Positions 27,673 to 36,685 of a stretch of 64,000 bases of DNA are shown here, piece after piece. Positions within the stretch are counted from its first letter, which is position 1. Every line of letters starts with the position of its first letter. The DNA comes from Chitinophaga agrisoli (GTDB taxonomy: Bacteria > Bacteroidota > Bacteroidia > Chitinophagales > Chitinophagaceae). The stretch spans positions 1,294,481 through 1,358,480 of the forward strand of contig NZ_VUOC01000002.1 of the NCBI RefSeq assembly GCF_008386695.1, read 5' to 3'. The notes beneath the pieces are model-generated. The model worked only from the letters and a program-made list of their open reading frames with translations. It searched no databases and was not told the DNA's origin. The translations under genes were made by a program, and so were the position numbers.

Positions 27673-29829
27673 TTATTTTGTCACCACTTCTATCCGGCCG
27701 CCATTCCTGAACAGCTCATGCGGCACAAAGTATCCGTTCAGTTCCTTTCCGTTCACTTTTATAGCAGTAAGCGCGCGGCCTTTACCGGTTTTGGTGAGGG
27801 TAAGCAGTTTACCGGTGCTGGTCTTCCACTTTACTTCATCAAACAGCGGTACGGTTACCAGGTATTCCGGATCTGTAGCAGAGAAGGTGTACAGGCCGGA
27901 GGCGGTGAACACATACCAGGCAGACATTTCCCCGGCATCGTCCATGCCGCATAATGCGAGGCCATCATCCCCTATGCCATAGAGGGTATTGAGGATAGTA
28001 TCGATCATCTTCTGGGATTTTTCCGGTTTGCCAATGAAGTAGTAAGCAAAAGGCGCTTCATGATCCGGCTGGTTACCGTGGCAATACTGGCCTATCATGC
28101 TCTCTACGTTGCGGGCAATATAATGCGGGTTCCAGGGCAAGGTAAAAAGAGAATCCAGTTTTGACTCAAAGCCTTCCTTACCGCCGTACAGCGCTATCAG
28201 ACCCGGCATATCGTGCGGGGCAAAAAATGATACCTGCCAGGCGTTGGCCTCCCGGTACATATATTCATAATACGGATACTGCGGGTTAAAGGGTGTGATC
28301 CAGTCGCCGTTTTCCAGCCGGCCCCTCATAAAACGGGTGGCGGGGTCAAACATATTCCGGTAGTTCTTTGACCGGGCCATGAGCAGGCGGTAGTTGGCCG
28401 TATCGCCCAGCTTTTTGGCTATCTGGGCCACGGAGTAATCATCGTAGGAGTACTCCAGTGTCTTGGATACGCCGGCATGCGCTTTTGTTTCCACGTTAGG
28501 GTTGGTGATATCCGGGTCTGAGATGTATCCTTTTTCTTTATACTCTTCAATGTATGGGCGGGCGCCGCCTGCAACATTCGCATTTTTTAACAGGATGGCA
28601 TAGGTACCTTTTACATCAAACTGATCGATGCCTCTCAGGTAAGCGCCAGCAATGGAAGAAGCGCCATGATCGCCATGGAAGAACGTAGGAATGAATCCTC
28701 TTTTGTCGCCCACATCCTTCATGGATTTGATCACATCCAGCGTTACATGAGGAGAGATCAAACCCAGCAGCACGTCCTTATTACGGTAGGTATCCCACAG
28801 AGAAGGCTCTGTATAATAGTTAAAGTCTGCTTTTGCTACTTGTTTTTTAGCGTCTGTGAACTCGCCGTTCACATCGCTGCGCAGGGCCGGCCACAGGAAA
28901 GAGCGGTACAGGCAGGAATAGAACATCCGCCGTTGTTTGTCCGTTCCGCCTTTTACCTGTATGGTTGATAATAAGGTCTCCCATTTTTGATTGGCCTCGT
29001 TACGGATCTGGGTGAACGATTTACTACCGATCTCTTTTTCAAGGTTCTGTTTTGCGTTCGCCGTGCTTACAAAGGATAAACCTATTTTCAGCTCCACTGT
29101 TTTTGCCGGGCCATCTGCCAGGTGCACCACGGCAAAGCCGCTACGTTGTCCTTCGTCCTTTTTCTCCAGCTTTGCTACCGGCGTGTTCAGTACTGCGTAG
29201 AAATAGATCTTTTCACCTGTTTGCTGGTATCCCTGCAGGGCCGTGTTGCCTACCTGCTCAATGCTCCAACCGGAGATGCGGTTGTTGGCCTTTGCCAGAT
29301 CAAACAGGATCTGGCGGTCCTTGTTGTCTTTATATTCATATTGATGATAACCGCAGCGCAGTGTGGACGTTAACCGTACATCCACATCGTAATCTTTCAG
29401 GTAAACCTGGTAAAAGCCGGGCGCGGCGCTTTCCTGTTTATGGGAGAACCGGGAGCCAAATGTGCTGCCGGGATGCGAGAGCGGCAGAATGGGAATGTTG
29501 CAGAGATTCCAGTGACCTTTGTTGGTATGCGTAAAGCCGTAGATCACACTGTCTTCATACTGGTAACCAGCGCCGGACCCGTATGCGGTAATAGGGCTCA
29601 GCTGCACCATGGCATTGGGCAGGGAACTACCGGGAAAGGTAAGACCGGCCCATGAGCGCCAGTCCTTAGGCAGCTCATACCCCAGGATCTTGGGGTCTGT
29701 CATTGGCGCGGTACCAATGAAGGTGTTTACATATTTTGTATAACTGGTGGCTGACTGGGCTTTAGCGGTGGTCACAGCTATCAGCATCCCTAACGCGAAG
29801 GCGGAAAAACGGCTTATTGAGTACCTCAT
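27673..29829 (-). CDS. GH92 family glycoside hydrolase (alpha-mannosidase type), exported
   Basis: A 718-residue canonical GH92. The signal peptide ends around residue 25 (AKAQ). The N-terminal sandwich has PNAMVQLSPITAYGSGAGYQY and GFTHTNKGHWNLCNIPILP. The catalytic barrel carries KTLEYSYDDYSVAQIAKKLGD, REANAWQVSFFAPHDMPGL and the C-terminal CGMDDAGEMSAWYVFTASGLY, where the Asp pair supplies the catalytic base. It differs clearly from the divergent GH92 at 13487. It has no adjacent SusC/SusD, so it is an orphan mannosidase-type enzyme. Confidence 0.93.
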   Translation of the reverse strand: MRYSISRFSAFALGMLIAVTTAKAQSATSYTKYVNTFIGTAPMTDPKILGYELPKDWRSWAGLTFPGSSLPNAMVQLSPITAYGSGAGYQYEDSVIYGFTHTNKGHWNLCNIPILPLSHPGSTFGSRFSHKQESAAPGFYQVYLKDYDVDVRLTSTLRCGYHQYEYKDNKDRQILFDLAKANNRISGWSIEQVGNTALQGYQQTGEKIYFYAVLNTPVAKLEKKDEGQRSGFAVVHLADGPAKTVELKIGLSFVSTANAKQNLEKEIGSKSFTQIRNEANQKWETLLSTIQVKGGTDKQRRMFYSCLYRSFLWPALRSDVNGEFTDAKKQVAKADFNYYTEPSLWDTYRNKDVLLGLISPHVTLDVIKSMKDVGDKRGFIPTFFHGDHGASSIAGAYLRGIDQFDVKGTYAILLKNANVAGGARPYIEEYKEKGYISDPDITNPNVETKAHAGVSKTLEYSYDDYSVAQIAKKLGDTANYRLLMARSKNYRNMFDPATRFMRGRLENGDWITPFNPQYPYYEYMYREANAWQVSFFAPHDMPGLIALYGGKEGFESKLDSLFTLPWNPHYIARNVESMIGQYCHGNQPDHEAPFAYYFIGKPEKSQKMIDTILNTLYGIGDDGLALCGMDDAGEMSAWYVFTASGLYTFSATDPEYLVTVPLFDEVKWKTSTGKLLTLTKTGKGRALTAIKVNGKELNGYFVPHELFRNGGRIEVVTK

Positions 29830-29886
29830 TTAACGTGAAAAGTTTTCGTCCGCGTTAAATGTATAAAAAACACGTCTAAAATTATA

Positions 29887-29911
29887 ACCGCCCTTACTAT
29901 TAAAGGGCGGT
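29887..29911 (-). terminator. Probable terminator of the Imm51-like gene
   Basis: A 9-bp stem (ACCGCCCTT at 29887-29895 with AAGGGCGGT at 29903-29911) 16 bases beyond the Imm51-like stop, with an AT-rich but weak U-tract in the minus direction. Confidence 0.55.
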
Positions 29912-29926
29912 AAATACTGTTATTAA

Positions 29927-30274
29927 TCAATCATCTATCCTGGACCGGTCTGCTTTCTTCACCCACTCTTCCAGGCGCTCCAGGTCGGCAAATATGGGGC
30001 TTAGCAGGTTAGCGAACTTTTCCTGATTGGCCTGCGTATCCGCAAAGGCAAAAAAGCCGCCTGCTTCTGAATCAAATTCGATATGCGACAACAGTTCCGG
30101 ATCCAGCGCCTCCACTATTTGCGTGGCATGCGCTTCCCAGCAATAACCGTTGCCTTCGTAATCATTTCTTTCAAACAGATAATAATAGGGATAGAGGTCT
30201 TCCCTTTCAATTTCAACGGCTATGCTAAACTGTCCTTCCATATCATGCAACTGGAAAGGAAAATATGGCTCCAT
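29927..30274 (-). CDS. Imm51-like immunity protein (orphan)
   Basis: A 115-residue acidic soluble protein. The pattern ERNDYEGNGYCWEAHATQIVEALDPELLSHIEFDSEAGGFFAF matches my recollection of the Imm51 family (NGYxWE... then FDxEAxxF). Imm51 proteins neutralise polymorphic-toxin nucleases or related effectors. No toxin gene lies nearby; the upstream gene in the same direction (43 bases) is an M1 peptidase. It may be an orphan immunity gene protecting against toxins of other strains, or a housekeeping homologue. The family call is moderately sure, the role inferred. Confidence 0.6.
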   Translation of the reverse strand: MEPYFPFQLHDMEGQFSIAVEIEREDLYPYYYLFERNDYEGNGYCWEAHATQIVEALDPELLSHIEFDSEAGGFFAFADTQANQEKFANLLSPIFADLERLEEWVKKADRSRIDD

Positions 30275-30317
30275 GCTTTCTCATTTTTGCCCGAAAGATA
30301 GCCAAAATATGTTTTTC

Positions 30318-32009
30318 CTATTTCTTTTCTACAATAGCGGTTGTTACGTAATACATTTTTGTAATAGCTGCCGTATCAAACAAAGGCGCTTCATTGGCTT
30401 TTAATAACTGCTTCTGCCAATGCTCTGTAGGAACCACCTTTAGTTTTGCCTGCTCATTTTTCAACACCAGCGGCATGTTAAAGCCGCCTACACAATTAGC
30501 CCAGCGGTATGACACTTCTTTGTGAGCCTTATCAAAAGAAAGCTCCAGCCGGGGGATCTGGATGGTGCGCAGGTATTGGTCAAATACTTTGTTGTAGTTA
30601 TAATGCGCGTTCTGTGAGATATAGTTTTCGATCTGTTGTGTAGTGACCGTCTGGTGATAGAAGGTCTTATTCATACCCCGCAGCATTTGCCGGAAAAGGG
30701 TATCGTTATCGATCCCATGCCGGATAGCATGCAGCATGTTGGAAGCTTTGGGATACATATCGCCACTACCCTGCGCGTTTACATTATAAGGGGGAATGAT
30801 AGGCCGGTCATTATGGATACCGCGCCTGATGCCGGCATTGTATTCATTGGCGGCATCCTTGCCAAAGATATAATCGATGAACAGGGTTTCGCTGTAATTG
30901 GTGAACCCCTCGTGGATATACATATCCGCCAGGTCTTTACTGGTGATATTATTGCCAAACCATTCGTGCCCGCTTTCGTGGATAATGATAAAATCCCATT
31001 TCATGCCCCAGCCTGTGCCGGAGCCGTCCTTGCCGTTATAGCCAAAATGGTATTTATTGCCATAGGATACGGCGCTTTGGTGCTCCATACCGGAATGGGA
31101 AGTTTCCACCAGCTTATAACCATCTTCATAGAACGGGTAAGGGCCAAACCAGAACTCCAGGCTTTTGAGCATATTATGCACCTGTTCCGGCATATAATCT
31201 CTAGCTTTATCCAGGTTATAATCCAGCACCCAGTAATTTACATCCAGCGGGCCTTTTTCACCGGCGTAGGTTTCACTGAAGTTCACATATTTACCGATAT
31301 AGGGGATGATGCAGTAGGTGCTGATGGGATTTACCACCGCCCATTTATAGGTAGTACTGCCATTGCCATTCTCTTTTTTAGACTGCAGCCGGCCGTTGGC
31401 CACTGCCACCAGTGTATCCGGCACGGTGATGCTAAGGGAGGCTCCATGATCCGGCTCATCGCTCTGATGGTCTTTACAGGGGTACCAGACAGAAGCGCCA
31501 CCACCCTGGCAGGTGACCGTCATCCAGGGGCGGCCGAGAGAGTCCTTGGTAAAGGTCCAGCCGGCAGACCAGGGCGGACGTACCGCCACCTTTACCTGGC
31601 CATGGTAAAATACGGTCAGTTTACCTTCTGTTGCCTTTTTTTGCGCGGGCGCCTGCACGTGCCAGGCATTCCCTTCTCTTGTAAAGGATAACCGGGCGGT
31701 GTTATTTAATAAAATGCTGTCTATCTCCATGGGCTCCTGCAGGTCCAGCTGCATGGGCAGGCGGTTATTATCCTTTACCACTTTGTAGGTAATGGTGCTG
31801 GTACCGCTGATGGTCTTGTTATTATAATCCGGCGTAACAGTAATATCATAACGCATTACATCCCACCAGGCGCGTTCCGGGGTGATGGTACCCCGCAGGG
31901 TATCTGCTTTGGTAAAGATCCTGGCTGCCGGTGTTTGCGCCTTAGCTGGCTGCAGGAGCAGCAGGCACAACAGACCGGTGATCATTGCTTTTATAGACAT
32001 GGTGCTCAT
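30318..32009 (-). CDS. M1 family zinc metallopeptidase, exported
   Basis: A gluzincin aminopeptidase family member. The HExxH zinc site is HESGHEWFGNN (His344 and His348 from this start), and the third ligand Glu is in GFTNYSETLF about 19 residues later. The aminopeptidase exopeptidase-type motif appears as MEHQSAVSYGN in place of GAMEN. I chose ATG 32009 because the frame upstream opens with GTG and because MSTMSIKAMITGLLCLLLLQPAKAQ-like length gives a normal signal peptide; ATGs at 32030 and 32000 are alternatives. At about 564 residues it lacks the long C-terminal helical domain of PepN, like many Bacteroidota M1 enzymes. Confidence 0.9.
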   Translation of the reverse strand: MSTMSIKAMITGLLCLLLLQPAKAQTPAARIFTKADTLRGTITPERAWWDVMRYDITVTPDYNNKTISGTSTITYKVVKDNNRLPMQLDLQEPMEIDSILLNNTARLSFTREGNAWHVQAPAQKKATEGKLTVFYHGQVKVAVRPPWSAGWTFTKDSLGRPWMTVTCQGGGASVWYPCKDHQSDEPDHGASLSITVPDTLVAVANGRLQSKKENGNGSTTYKWAVVNPISTYCIIPYIGKYVNFSETYAGEKGPLDVNYWVLDYNLDKARDYMPEQVHNMLKSLEFWFGPYPFYEDGYKLVETSHSGMEHQSAVSYGNKYHFGYNGKDGSGTGWGMKWDFIIIHESGHEWFGNNITSKDLADMYIHEGFTNYSETLFIDYIFGKDAANEYNAGIRRGIHNDRPIIPPYNVNAQGSGDMYPKASNMLHAIRHGIDNDTLFRQMLRGMNKTFYHQTVTTQQIENYISQNAHYNYNKVFDQYLRTIQIPRLELSFDKAHKEVSYRWANCVGGFNMPLVLKNEQAKLKVVPTEHWQKQLLKANEAPLFDTAAITKMYYVTTAIVEKK

Positions 32010-32101
32010 AGCTGGTGTAAGATGTTGCATAAGCACTAACTTAACTATTAATGGTTAACCAGGCTTATCCGCGTTTGGCTGAAACTTTACGAAAATTAAC
32101 C

Positions 32102-32944
32102 TTATGGCCACCTGCCAAATAATTCATTCAGATCCGCATACGGTTTAGCATCGTCCGCATAACTGAATGTACCTTTTCGCAGTATCTCTTCTGCCGCTCT
32201 GAAAAAAGCGCCATAGGCAGCCCTTACAACGGATGAGCCTACGCTTACGCGTTTTATGCCCAACTGCTGGAGCATATCCAGGGACAATTCCATTCCGGAG
32301 ATCCCCATGATCACGTTTACGGGGCGGGGCGCCACGGCTTTTACCACTGCCGTTATTTCTTCTGCGGTTTTGAGGCCGGGCGCAAACAGCACATCAGCGC
32401 CGGCATCGGCAAAGGCTACGAGCCGGTTGATGGTATCCTTCAGATCCAGCCGGCCGCGGATCAGGTTTTCTGCGCGGGCGGTTAAGGTAAATGGGGTGGA
32501 TAGGCTGCTGGCTGCTTCCACGGCTGCCTTTACACGTTCTACGGCCAGTTCAAAAGGGTAGATGGGATCTGCAGGGTTACCGGTGGCATCTTCAATGGAG
32601 CCGCCAGCCAGGCCTGCCTCCGCGGCTAATAATATGGTGGCGGCGCATACTGCCGGGTCATCTCCAAAGCCGTTCTCCAGATCGGCGGATACCGGCAGGC
32701 TGGTGGCCTGGATGATGCTTTGGGCGTTCCGCAGCGTTTCTTCGCGGGTAATGGCCGAGTGGCCATCCGGTTTGCCCAGCGAGTAGGCTAAACCGGCGCT
32801 GGTAGTAGCGAGCGCTTTGAAGCCAAGCGCTTCCAGCACCCTGGCAGATCCTGCATCCCAGGGGTTGGGCGTTACAAAAATGCCGGGTTGCTGATGAAGG
32901 TTCCGGAACTGCCTGGCCCTTTGCTCCCATGTGGTATTATTCAT
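32102..32944 (-). CDS. Isocitrate lyase/PEP mutase family protein
   Basis: A 280-residue TIM-barrel enzyme of the ICL/PEPM superfamily. Visible are LGFKALATTSAGLAYSLG, the metal-binding DLENGFGDD, GGSIEDATG and LTARAEN. The KCGHC catalytic segment of true isocitrate lyase is absent, so it belongs to the broader carboxyvinyl-carboxyphosphonate phosphorylmutase/oxaloacetate-lyase-like group of unassigned substrate. Probably a single gene; the M1 peptidase follows 92 bases downstream. Confidence 0.87.
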   Translation of the reverse strand: MNNTTWEQRARQFRNLHQQPGIFVTPNPWDAGSARVLEALGFKALATTSAGLAYSLGKPDGHSAITREETLRNAQSIIQATSLPVSADLENGFGDDPAVCAATILLAAEAGLAGGSIEDATGNPADPIYPFELAVERVKAAVEAASSLSTPFTLTARAENLIRGRLDLKDTINRLVAFADAGADVLFAPGLKTAEEITAVVKAVAPRPVNVIMGISGMELSLDMLQQLGIKRVSVGSSVVRAAYGAFFRAAEEILRKGTFSYADDAKPYADLNELFGRWP

Positions 32945-33103
32945 AATATGGATAATTTAAATACTATCACACAAGTTAGAACATCACCAGTATAGAAAAG
33001 TCAACAATACGTGTCGGCAACGCAACAGTCTGGCAGCGGCCATTATCCTGCCGCCGGCGCTGGCCCGGGATTTGACCTTTATAATGGATTAAAATGATGT
33101 GAT

Positions 33104-33298
33104 ATGCCCTGGTATAACGGAGATTACCCGCCATCTTATAAAAACCAGCCGATAAAGCTGCGGGAAAAAGCCGTGGAGATAGCCAATAAATTACTGGAAG
33201 AGGGCGTGGAAGAAGGGGAAGGGATTGCCATCGCCACGGGTCTGAAACGCGCCAGGGAGCATTTCAAAAAACAACCATCATCACCCAAAAAGAAATAA
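33104..33298 (+). CDS. Small YdaT-like stress-type protein
   Basis: A 64-residue protein starting MPWYNGDYPPSYKNQP and continuing KAVEIANKLLEEGVEEGEGIAIATGLKRA. This matches the N-terminal pattern of Bacillus YdaT-type general stress proteins (MPW..DYP.S.KN, then KAI.IANALL.EG..EG.AI.IA). The C-terminal DUF2188 part of YdaT is missing. The family assignment is from memory and moderate. It ends one base before the next gene. Confidence 0.65.
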   Translation: MPWYNGDYPPSYKNQPIKLREKAVEIANKLLEEGVEEGEGIAIATGLKRAREHFKKQPSSPKKK

Positions 33299-33299
33299 G

Positions 33300-33791
33300 A
33301 TGCATTTATTCCGGTCATTGGCTGGCGGTTTAGCCGGCGCTATTGCACTCACTATTTCCCATCAGCTGCTGAGGCGTTATGTAAATGACGCACCGCGGAT
33401 GGACCTGCTTGGCAAACAGGGGCTGGAAAAGCTGATCAAGGCTTCCGGCCGCCGCCTGCCCTCACAGGCAACCATGTATGCGGGAACGCTGGCGGGCGAT
33501 ATTGCAGGTAACGCCTTATATTATGCCATGGCGGGTATTAAACCCAAAGCCGGTTTATTGACCGGCGCCGCACTGGGGCTGGCTGCCGGCCTGGGCGCAG
33601 TAGCCTTGCCAGATAAACTGGGCCTTGACCCGGTATACAGTAATAAAACGAATGCTACCAAATTGCTGACCATTGGCTTGTACCTCACGGGCGGGCTCGT
33701 AGCCGGCGCTATGTATACCATCACCGCAAAAAAGACCACATGCAGGACCAAAGCTTTAAGATCAAGGTTGGGGAACAGGAATATATTGTGA
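33300..33791 (+). CDS. Small glycine/alanine-rich membrane protein
   Basis: A 163-residue protein with about four hydrophobic, glycine-rich segments (about 5-22, 60-78, 85-105, 121-142), suggesting an inner-membrane protein. I recognise no family. It starts one base after the YdaT-like stop. Its last 17 codons overlap the next gene in another frame, and that tail (CRTKALRSRLGNRNIL) looks unlike the rest, so the original C-terminus may have been shorter. Confidence 0.7.
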   Translation: MHLFRSLAGGLAGAIALTISHQLLRRYVNDAPRMDLLGKQGLEKLIKASGRRLPSQATMYAGTLAGDIAGNALYYAMAGIKPKAGLLTGAALGLAAGLGAVALPDKLGLDPVYSNKTNATKLLTIGLYLTGGLVAGAMYTITAKKTTCRTKALRSRLGNRNIL

Positions 33792-33985
33792 TACGGTCAT
33801 CCGTACCGGTTGACGAACGTATTTACCGGATAGAAACGGGTTGCGAATACCTGTTCTCTATACGCTATAACGGCCCAGGCAACTGGGAGCTTACGGACAG
33901 TAAGGTGGTACCTATTGATGATGACCTGGTGCCGGCTATTGGCGCAGCTATTGAACAAACGGATGTGGAAACCTTTATGGCCTGA
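33740..33985 (+). CDS. Small hypothetical soluble protein
   Basis: An 81-residue acidic protein (MQDQSFKIKVGEQEYIVIRSS...) predicted to be mostly beta strand, without signal or membrane segment. It overlaps the preceding gene by 52 bases and is followed eight bases later by the DUF72 gene. No family recognised; the regular codon pattern and operon position support it as real. Confidence 0.65.
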   Translation: MQDQSFKIKVGEQEYIVIRSSVPVDERIYRIETGCEYLFSIRYNGPGNWELTDSKVVPIDDDLVPAIGAAIEQTDVETFMA

Positions 33986-33993
33986 TCTTTTAC

Positions 33994-34761
33994 ATGCAGC
34001 AGATAAAAAAAAGCCTATTCAGATCGGGTACCAGCGGTCTTGTATTACCCGTACCCAATAAACAGTTTTTCCCGCCTGCCTACCAGGACAAAAGCCGGCT
34101 TTGTTATTACAGTTCCCTTTTTAACAGCATAGAGGTTAACAGCTCCTTTTACAAAATACCGCAGGGCGCTACTGTAAAAAAATGGGCAGACAGCGTAACG
34201 GAAGATTTTGTATTCACTTTTAAACTCTGGCGGGAGATCACCCATGTAAAAGGATTAGCGTATAACCCTGCTGATATTCCCCGTTTTCTGGACGTGATCG
34301 ACAATGCAGGCCCTAAAAAAGGGTGCCTGCTGGTGCAGTTCCCACCTTCGGTAACAGTGGATCTGTTTGCGGAAGTGGAGCAGCTGCTGGAGATCCTGCA
34401 GGATAACACCCGGGCGCATGACTGGAAGGTAGCATTGGAATTCCGGCACCCCTCCTGGTACATAGGCGAAGTATATGAGCTGGCAGACGAATATAGCTGC
34501 AGTATTGTATTACATGATATCCCAAAATCGCGGAACACACAATTGAATAAACAGGCCGGCTTTGTGTACCTCCGTTTTCATGGCCCCACGGGAGATTACC
34601 GGGGCGGTTATACCGATGCATTCCTGCAGGAGCAGGCAGCCCGGATTGGCCAATGGACCAAAGCGGGTAAGGCAGTATATGTATATTTTAATAACACCGC
34701 CGGCGATGCGGTCAGCAATCTTATGACGCTGAATAAGCTGGTGGCGGCTACGGGCACATAA
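33994..34761 (+). CDS. DUF72 domain-containing protein (YecE-like)
   Basis: A 255-residue TIM-barrel protein of unknown function. The DUF72 signatures are all present: NSSFYKIPQ, FTFKLWREITH, CLLVQFPPS, VALEFRHPSWY, YLRFHGPTGDYRGGY and the terminal VYVYFNNT. Last gene of the four-gene run starting at 33104. Its stop codon ends at 34761, directly abutting the convergent histidine kinase stop at 34762. Confidence 0.9.
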   Translation: MQQIKKSLFRSGTSGLVLPVPNKQFFPPAYQDKSRLCYYSSLFNSIEVNSSFYKIPQGATVKKWADSVTEDFVFTFKLWREITHVKGLAYNPADIPRFLDVIDNAGPKKGCLLVQFPPSVTVDLFAEVEQLLEILQDNTRAHDWKVALEFRHPSWYIGEVYELADEYSCSIVLHDIPKSRNTQLNKQAGFVYLRFHGPTGDYRGGYTDAFLQEQAARIGQWTKAGKAVYVYFNNTAGDAVSNLMTLNKLVAATGT

Positions 34762-36393
34762 CTATGCCCCCTCCTCCTGCTTGAGCGGCAAGACAATAGT
34801 GAAGATGGCGCCTTCGTTCTCTTTTCCGCTGGCCTGGATAATGCCGCCATGCCGTTCTACGATCTTGCGGCACAGTGATAAACCAAGGCCGGTGCCTTCA
34901 AACCGGTCTTTTGAATGCAACCGGGAAAAGGCCTGGAAGATCTTCTCCGCATGCTGCTGGGCAAACCCGATCCCATTATCCTCAAAACTGATCCTGATAT
35001 AGGGTTTGTGCCCATCTAAACCGGCTGTCCGCGCTTCTTCCGGCAGCAGCTCCCGGGCAGACATCCGGATGAGGGGCGGGTTATCAGGCCGGGAGAATTT
35101 CAGGGAATTATTGATAAGATTAAAAAACAACTGCGAAAGCAGCACGGCCGAACCCGCTATAACAGGCAGGCGGCCGTATTGAACCGCGGCCTGTTTTTGC
35201 TGGATCAGGATCTCCAGGTCGCTCTCGATCTCGCGGATAGTATCATTCAGATCTACCTGCTCTGACATGAGCGCGGTACCCTCGAACGAAGAATAGGAAA
35301 GTATACCTTCTATCATCGTATACATGCGGGTGGCAGCGCGTTCCATTGAATTTATAAAGCCTACACCCTTTTCGTTCAGCTGCCCGTTGCATTCGCTGCG
35401 CAGGAGATTCGCGAACAACTTCATTTTACGCACCGGCTCTTTCAGATCGTGGGAGGCTACATGGGCAAACTGCTGCAGGTCTTCATTAGAGCGGTGCAGG
35501 GCACGGGTGCGCTCTTCCACCAGTGCCTCCAGTTCTTCCCGGCTGCGTTTAAGCGCTTCTTCTACCAGGCGGATCTCTGTTATATCCCGGGTAGTGCCCG
35601 CCACCGCCTCCACTTCTCCCCTGTCATTCAGCACCGGAACAAATATGTAATCGTAGATCCTTTTGCCAAAGACGGCATGGGGAAAGGAAACCTCCCCGCG
35701 TATGGGTAACCGGGTAGCGACCACCTGGTCAATCTCCCGTTCGTGCATTTCCGCGTGCCAGTCTTCATAACCATTTTCACGCAATCTTTTCCCAACGGCC
35801 TGGTCCCAGGTTTTTCCCCACATGGTCAACAGGGCTTCGTTGGCATAGGTAAAGCGGTATTGCAGATCGAATACATAGATCAGGTCAGGGGTATTATTGG
35901 TAACCGTTTCGTAGAGCCGTTTGCGCACATCTGATTCCTCTTTTGCTAACCGGAGCGCGTCTTCCATCTGCCGGCGGGCGGTAATATCGCTGGCTGCGCC
36001 AAACCATTCCACTATTTCACCTTCCCCGTCAAATATTGGCACTGCGCGGGAGAAGGTCCAGCCCGGGGTGCCATCCGCCCGGAGCACCGGGTGCTCCAGC
36101 TCAAAAATGCTTTTGGTGGCAATGGCTTCCGCTATGACCTTTAAAACACGCTGCTGATCCTGGGGCTGAATATATTTATCCAGCCAGTCATCGATCGGTT
36201 CTCCCGTATTAGACAGGAAACCCCGGCCTTTCAGCTCACGCATCACCTTCCAGTCAGGGCTCATCCGGTACACCACCTCTGAGGTAGCCGTTACCAGTGC
36301 CCGGAACCGCTCTTCGCTTTCGACCAGCGGATCCTGGGTTAACCCGGAAAAGGGAGATGAATGATCGGTTTCTCCTGGCTTCTTCGACTTCAT
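34762..36393 (-). CDS. PAS-domain sensor histidine kinase (cytoplasmic)
   Basis: A kinase without membrane segments. Two PAS/PAC units (about 25-145 and 150-280; HPVLRADGTPGWTFSRAVPIFDGEG is a PAC pattern) are joined by a coiled coil (about 280-305) to a HisKA domain with FAHVASHDLKEP, phospho-His at about 315, and a HATPase domain with an N-box near NLINNSLKF, FEDNGIGF and GTGLGLSLCRKI. I chose the ATG at 36393 because the frame upstream opens with TTG. No response regulator is adjacent. The arrangement resembles phytochrome-output kinases of Bacteroidota; the signal is unknown. Confidence 0.92.
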   Translation of the reverse strand: MKSKKPGETDHSSPFSGLTQDPLVESEERFRALVTATSEVVYRMSPDWKVMRELKGRGFLSNTGEPIDDWLDKYIQPQDQQRVLKVIAEAIATKSIFELEHPVLRADGTPGWTFSRAVPIFDGEGEIVEWFGAASDITARRQMEDALRLAKEESDVRKRLYETVTNNTPDLIYVFDLQYRFTYANEALLTMWGKTWDQAVGKRLRENGYEDWHAEMHEREIDQVVATRLPIRGEVSFPHAVFGKRIYDYIFVPVLNDRGEVEAVAGTTRDITEIRLVEEALKRSREELEALVEERTRALHRSNEDLQQFAHVASHDLKEPVRKMKLFANLLRSECNGQLNEKGVGFINSMERAATRMYTMIEGILSYSSFEGTALMSEQVDLNDTIREIESDLEILIQQKQAAVQYGRLPVIAGSAVLLSQLFFNLINNSLKFSRPDNPPLIRMSARELLPEEARTAGLDGHKPYIRISFEDNGIGFAQQHAEKIFQAFSRLHSKDRFEGTGLGLSLCRKIVERHGGIIQASGKENEGAIFTIVLPLKQEEGA

Positions 36394-36685
36394 ATAGCTA
36401 AGATATTTCTGGAAATTAATAAATTCCAACAATTATTGTTCCAGCCAATGGTACCCCTCATTCCGTGGTAGGGTGTAACGTTTATATGCAGTTGCAGTAA
36501 CGTTGCTAAGCAGTAGCGATGCAATTACGCCCCGTAAGACAGCCCCGGTCAGCCCCATGACTGCAGAACCCGGCATTTAGGGCCGTTTCTTTGAAATTCA
36601 TAATTCTTTCTTTGCTATTGCTATCAATCCCGGGCGGTATGCGCCGCAACTTTGTACCATCAAACAGCTAATAACAAAGCATATT

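Noticed and set aside
30636-31691. A 351-codon open frame antisense to the M1 peptidase.
   Set aside because: The peptidase on the minus strand has full family motifs and a signal peptide; the antisense frame has no recognisable protein character and follows from the codon bias.
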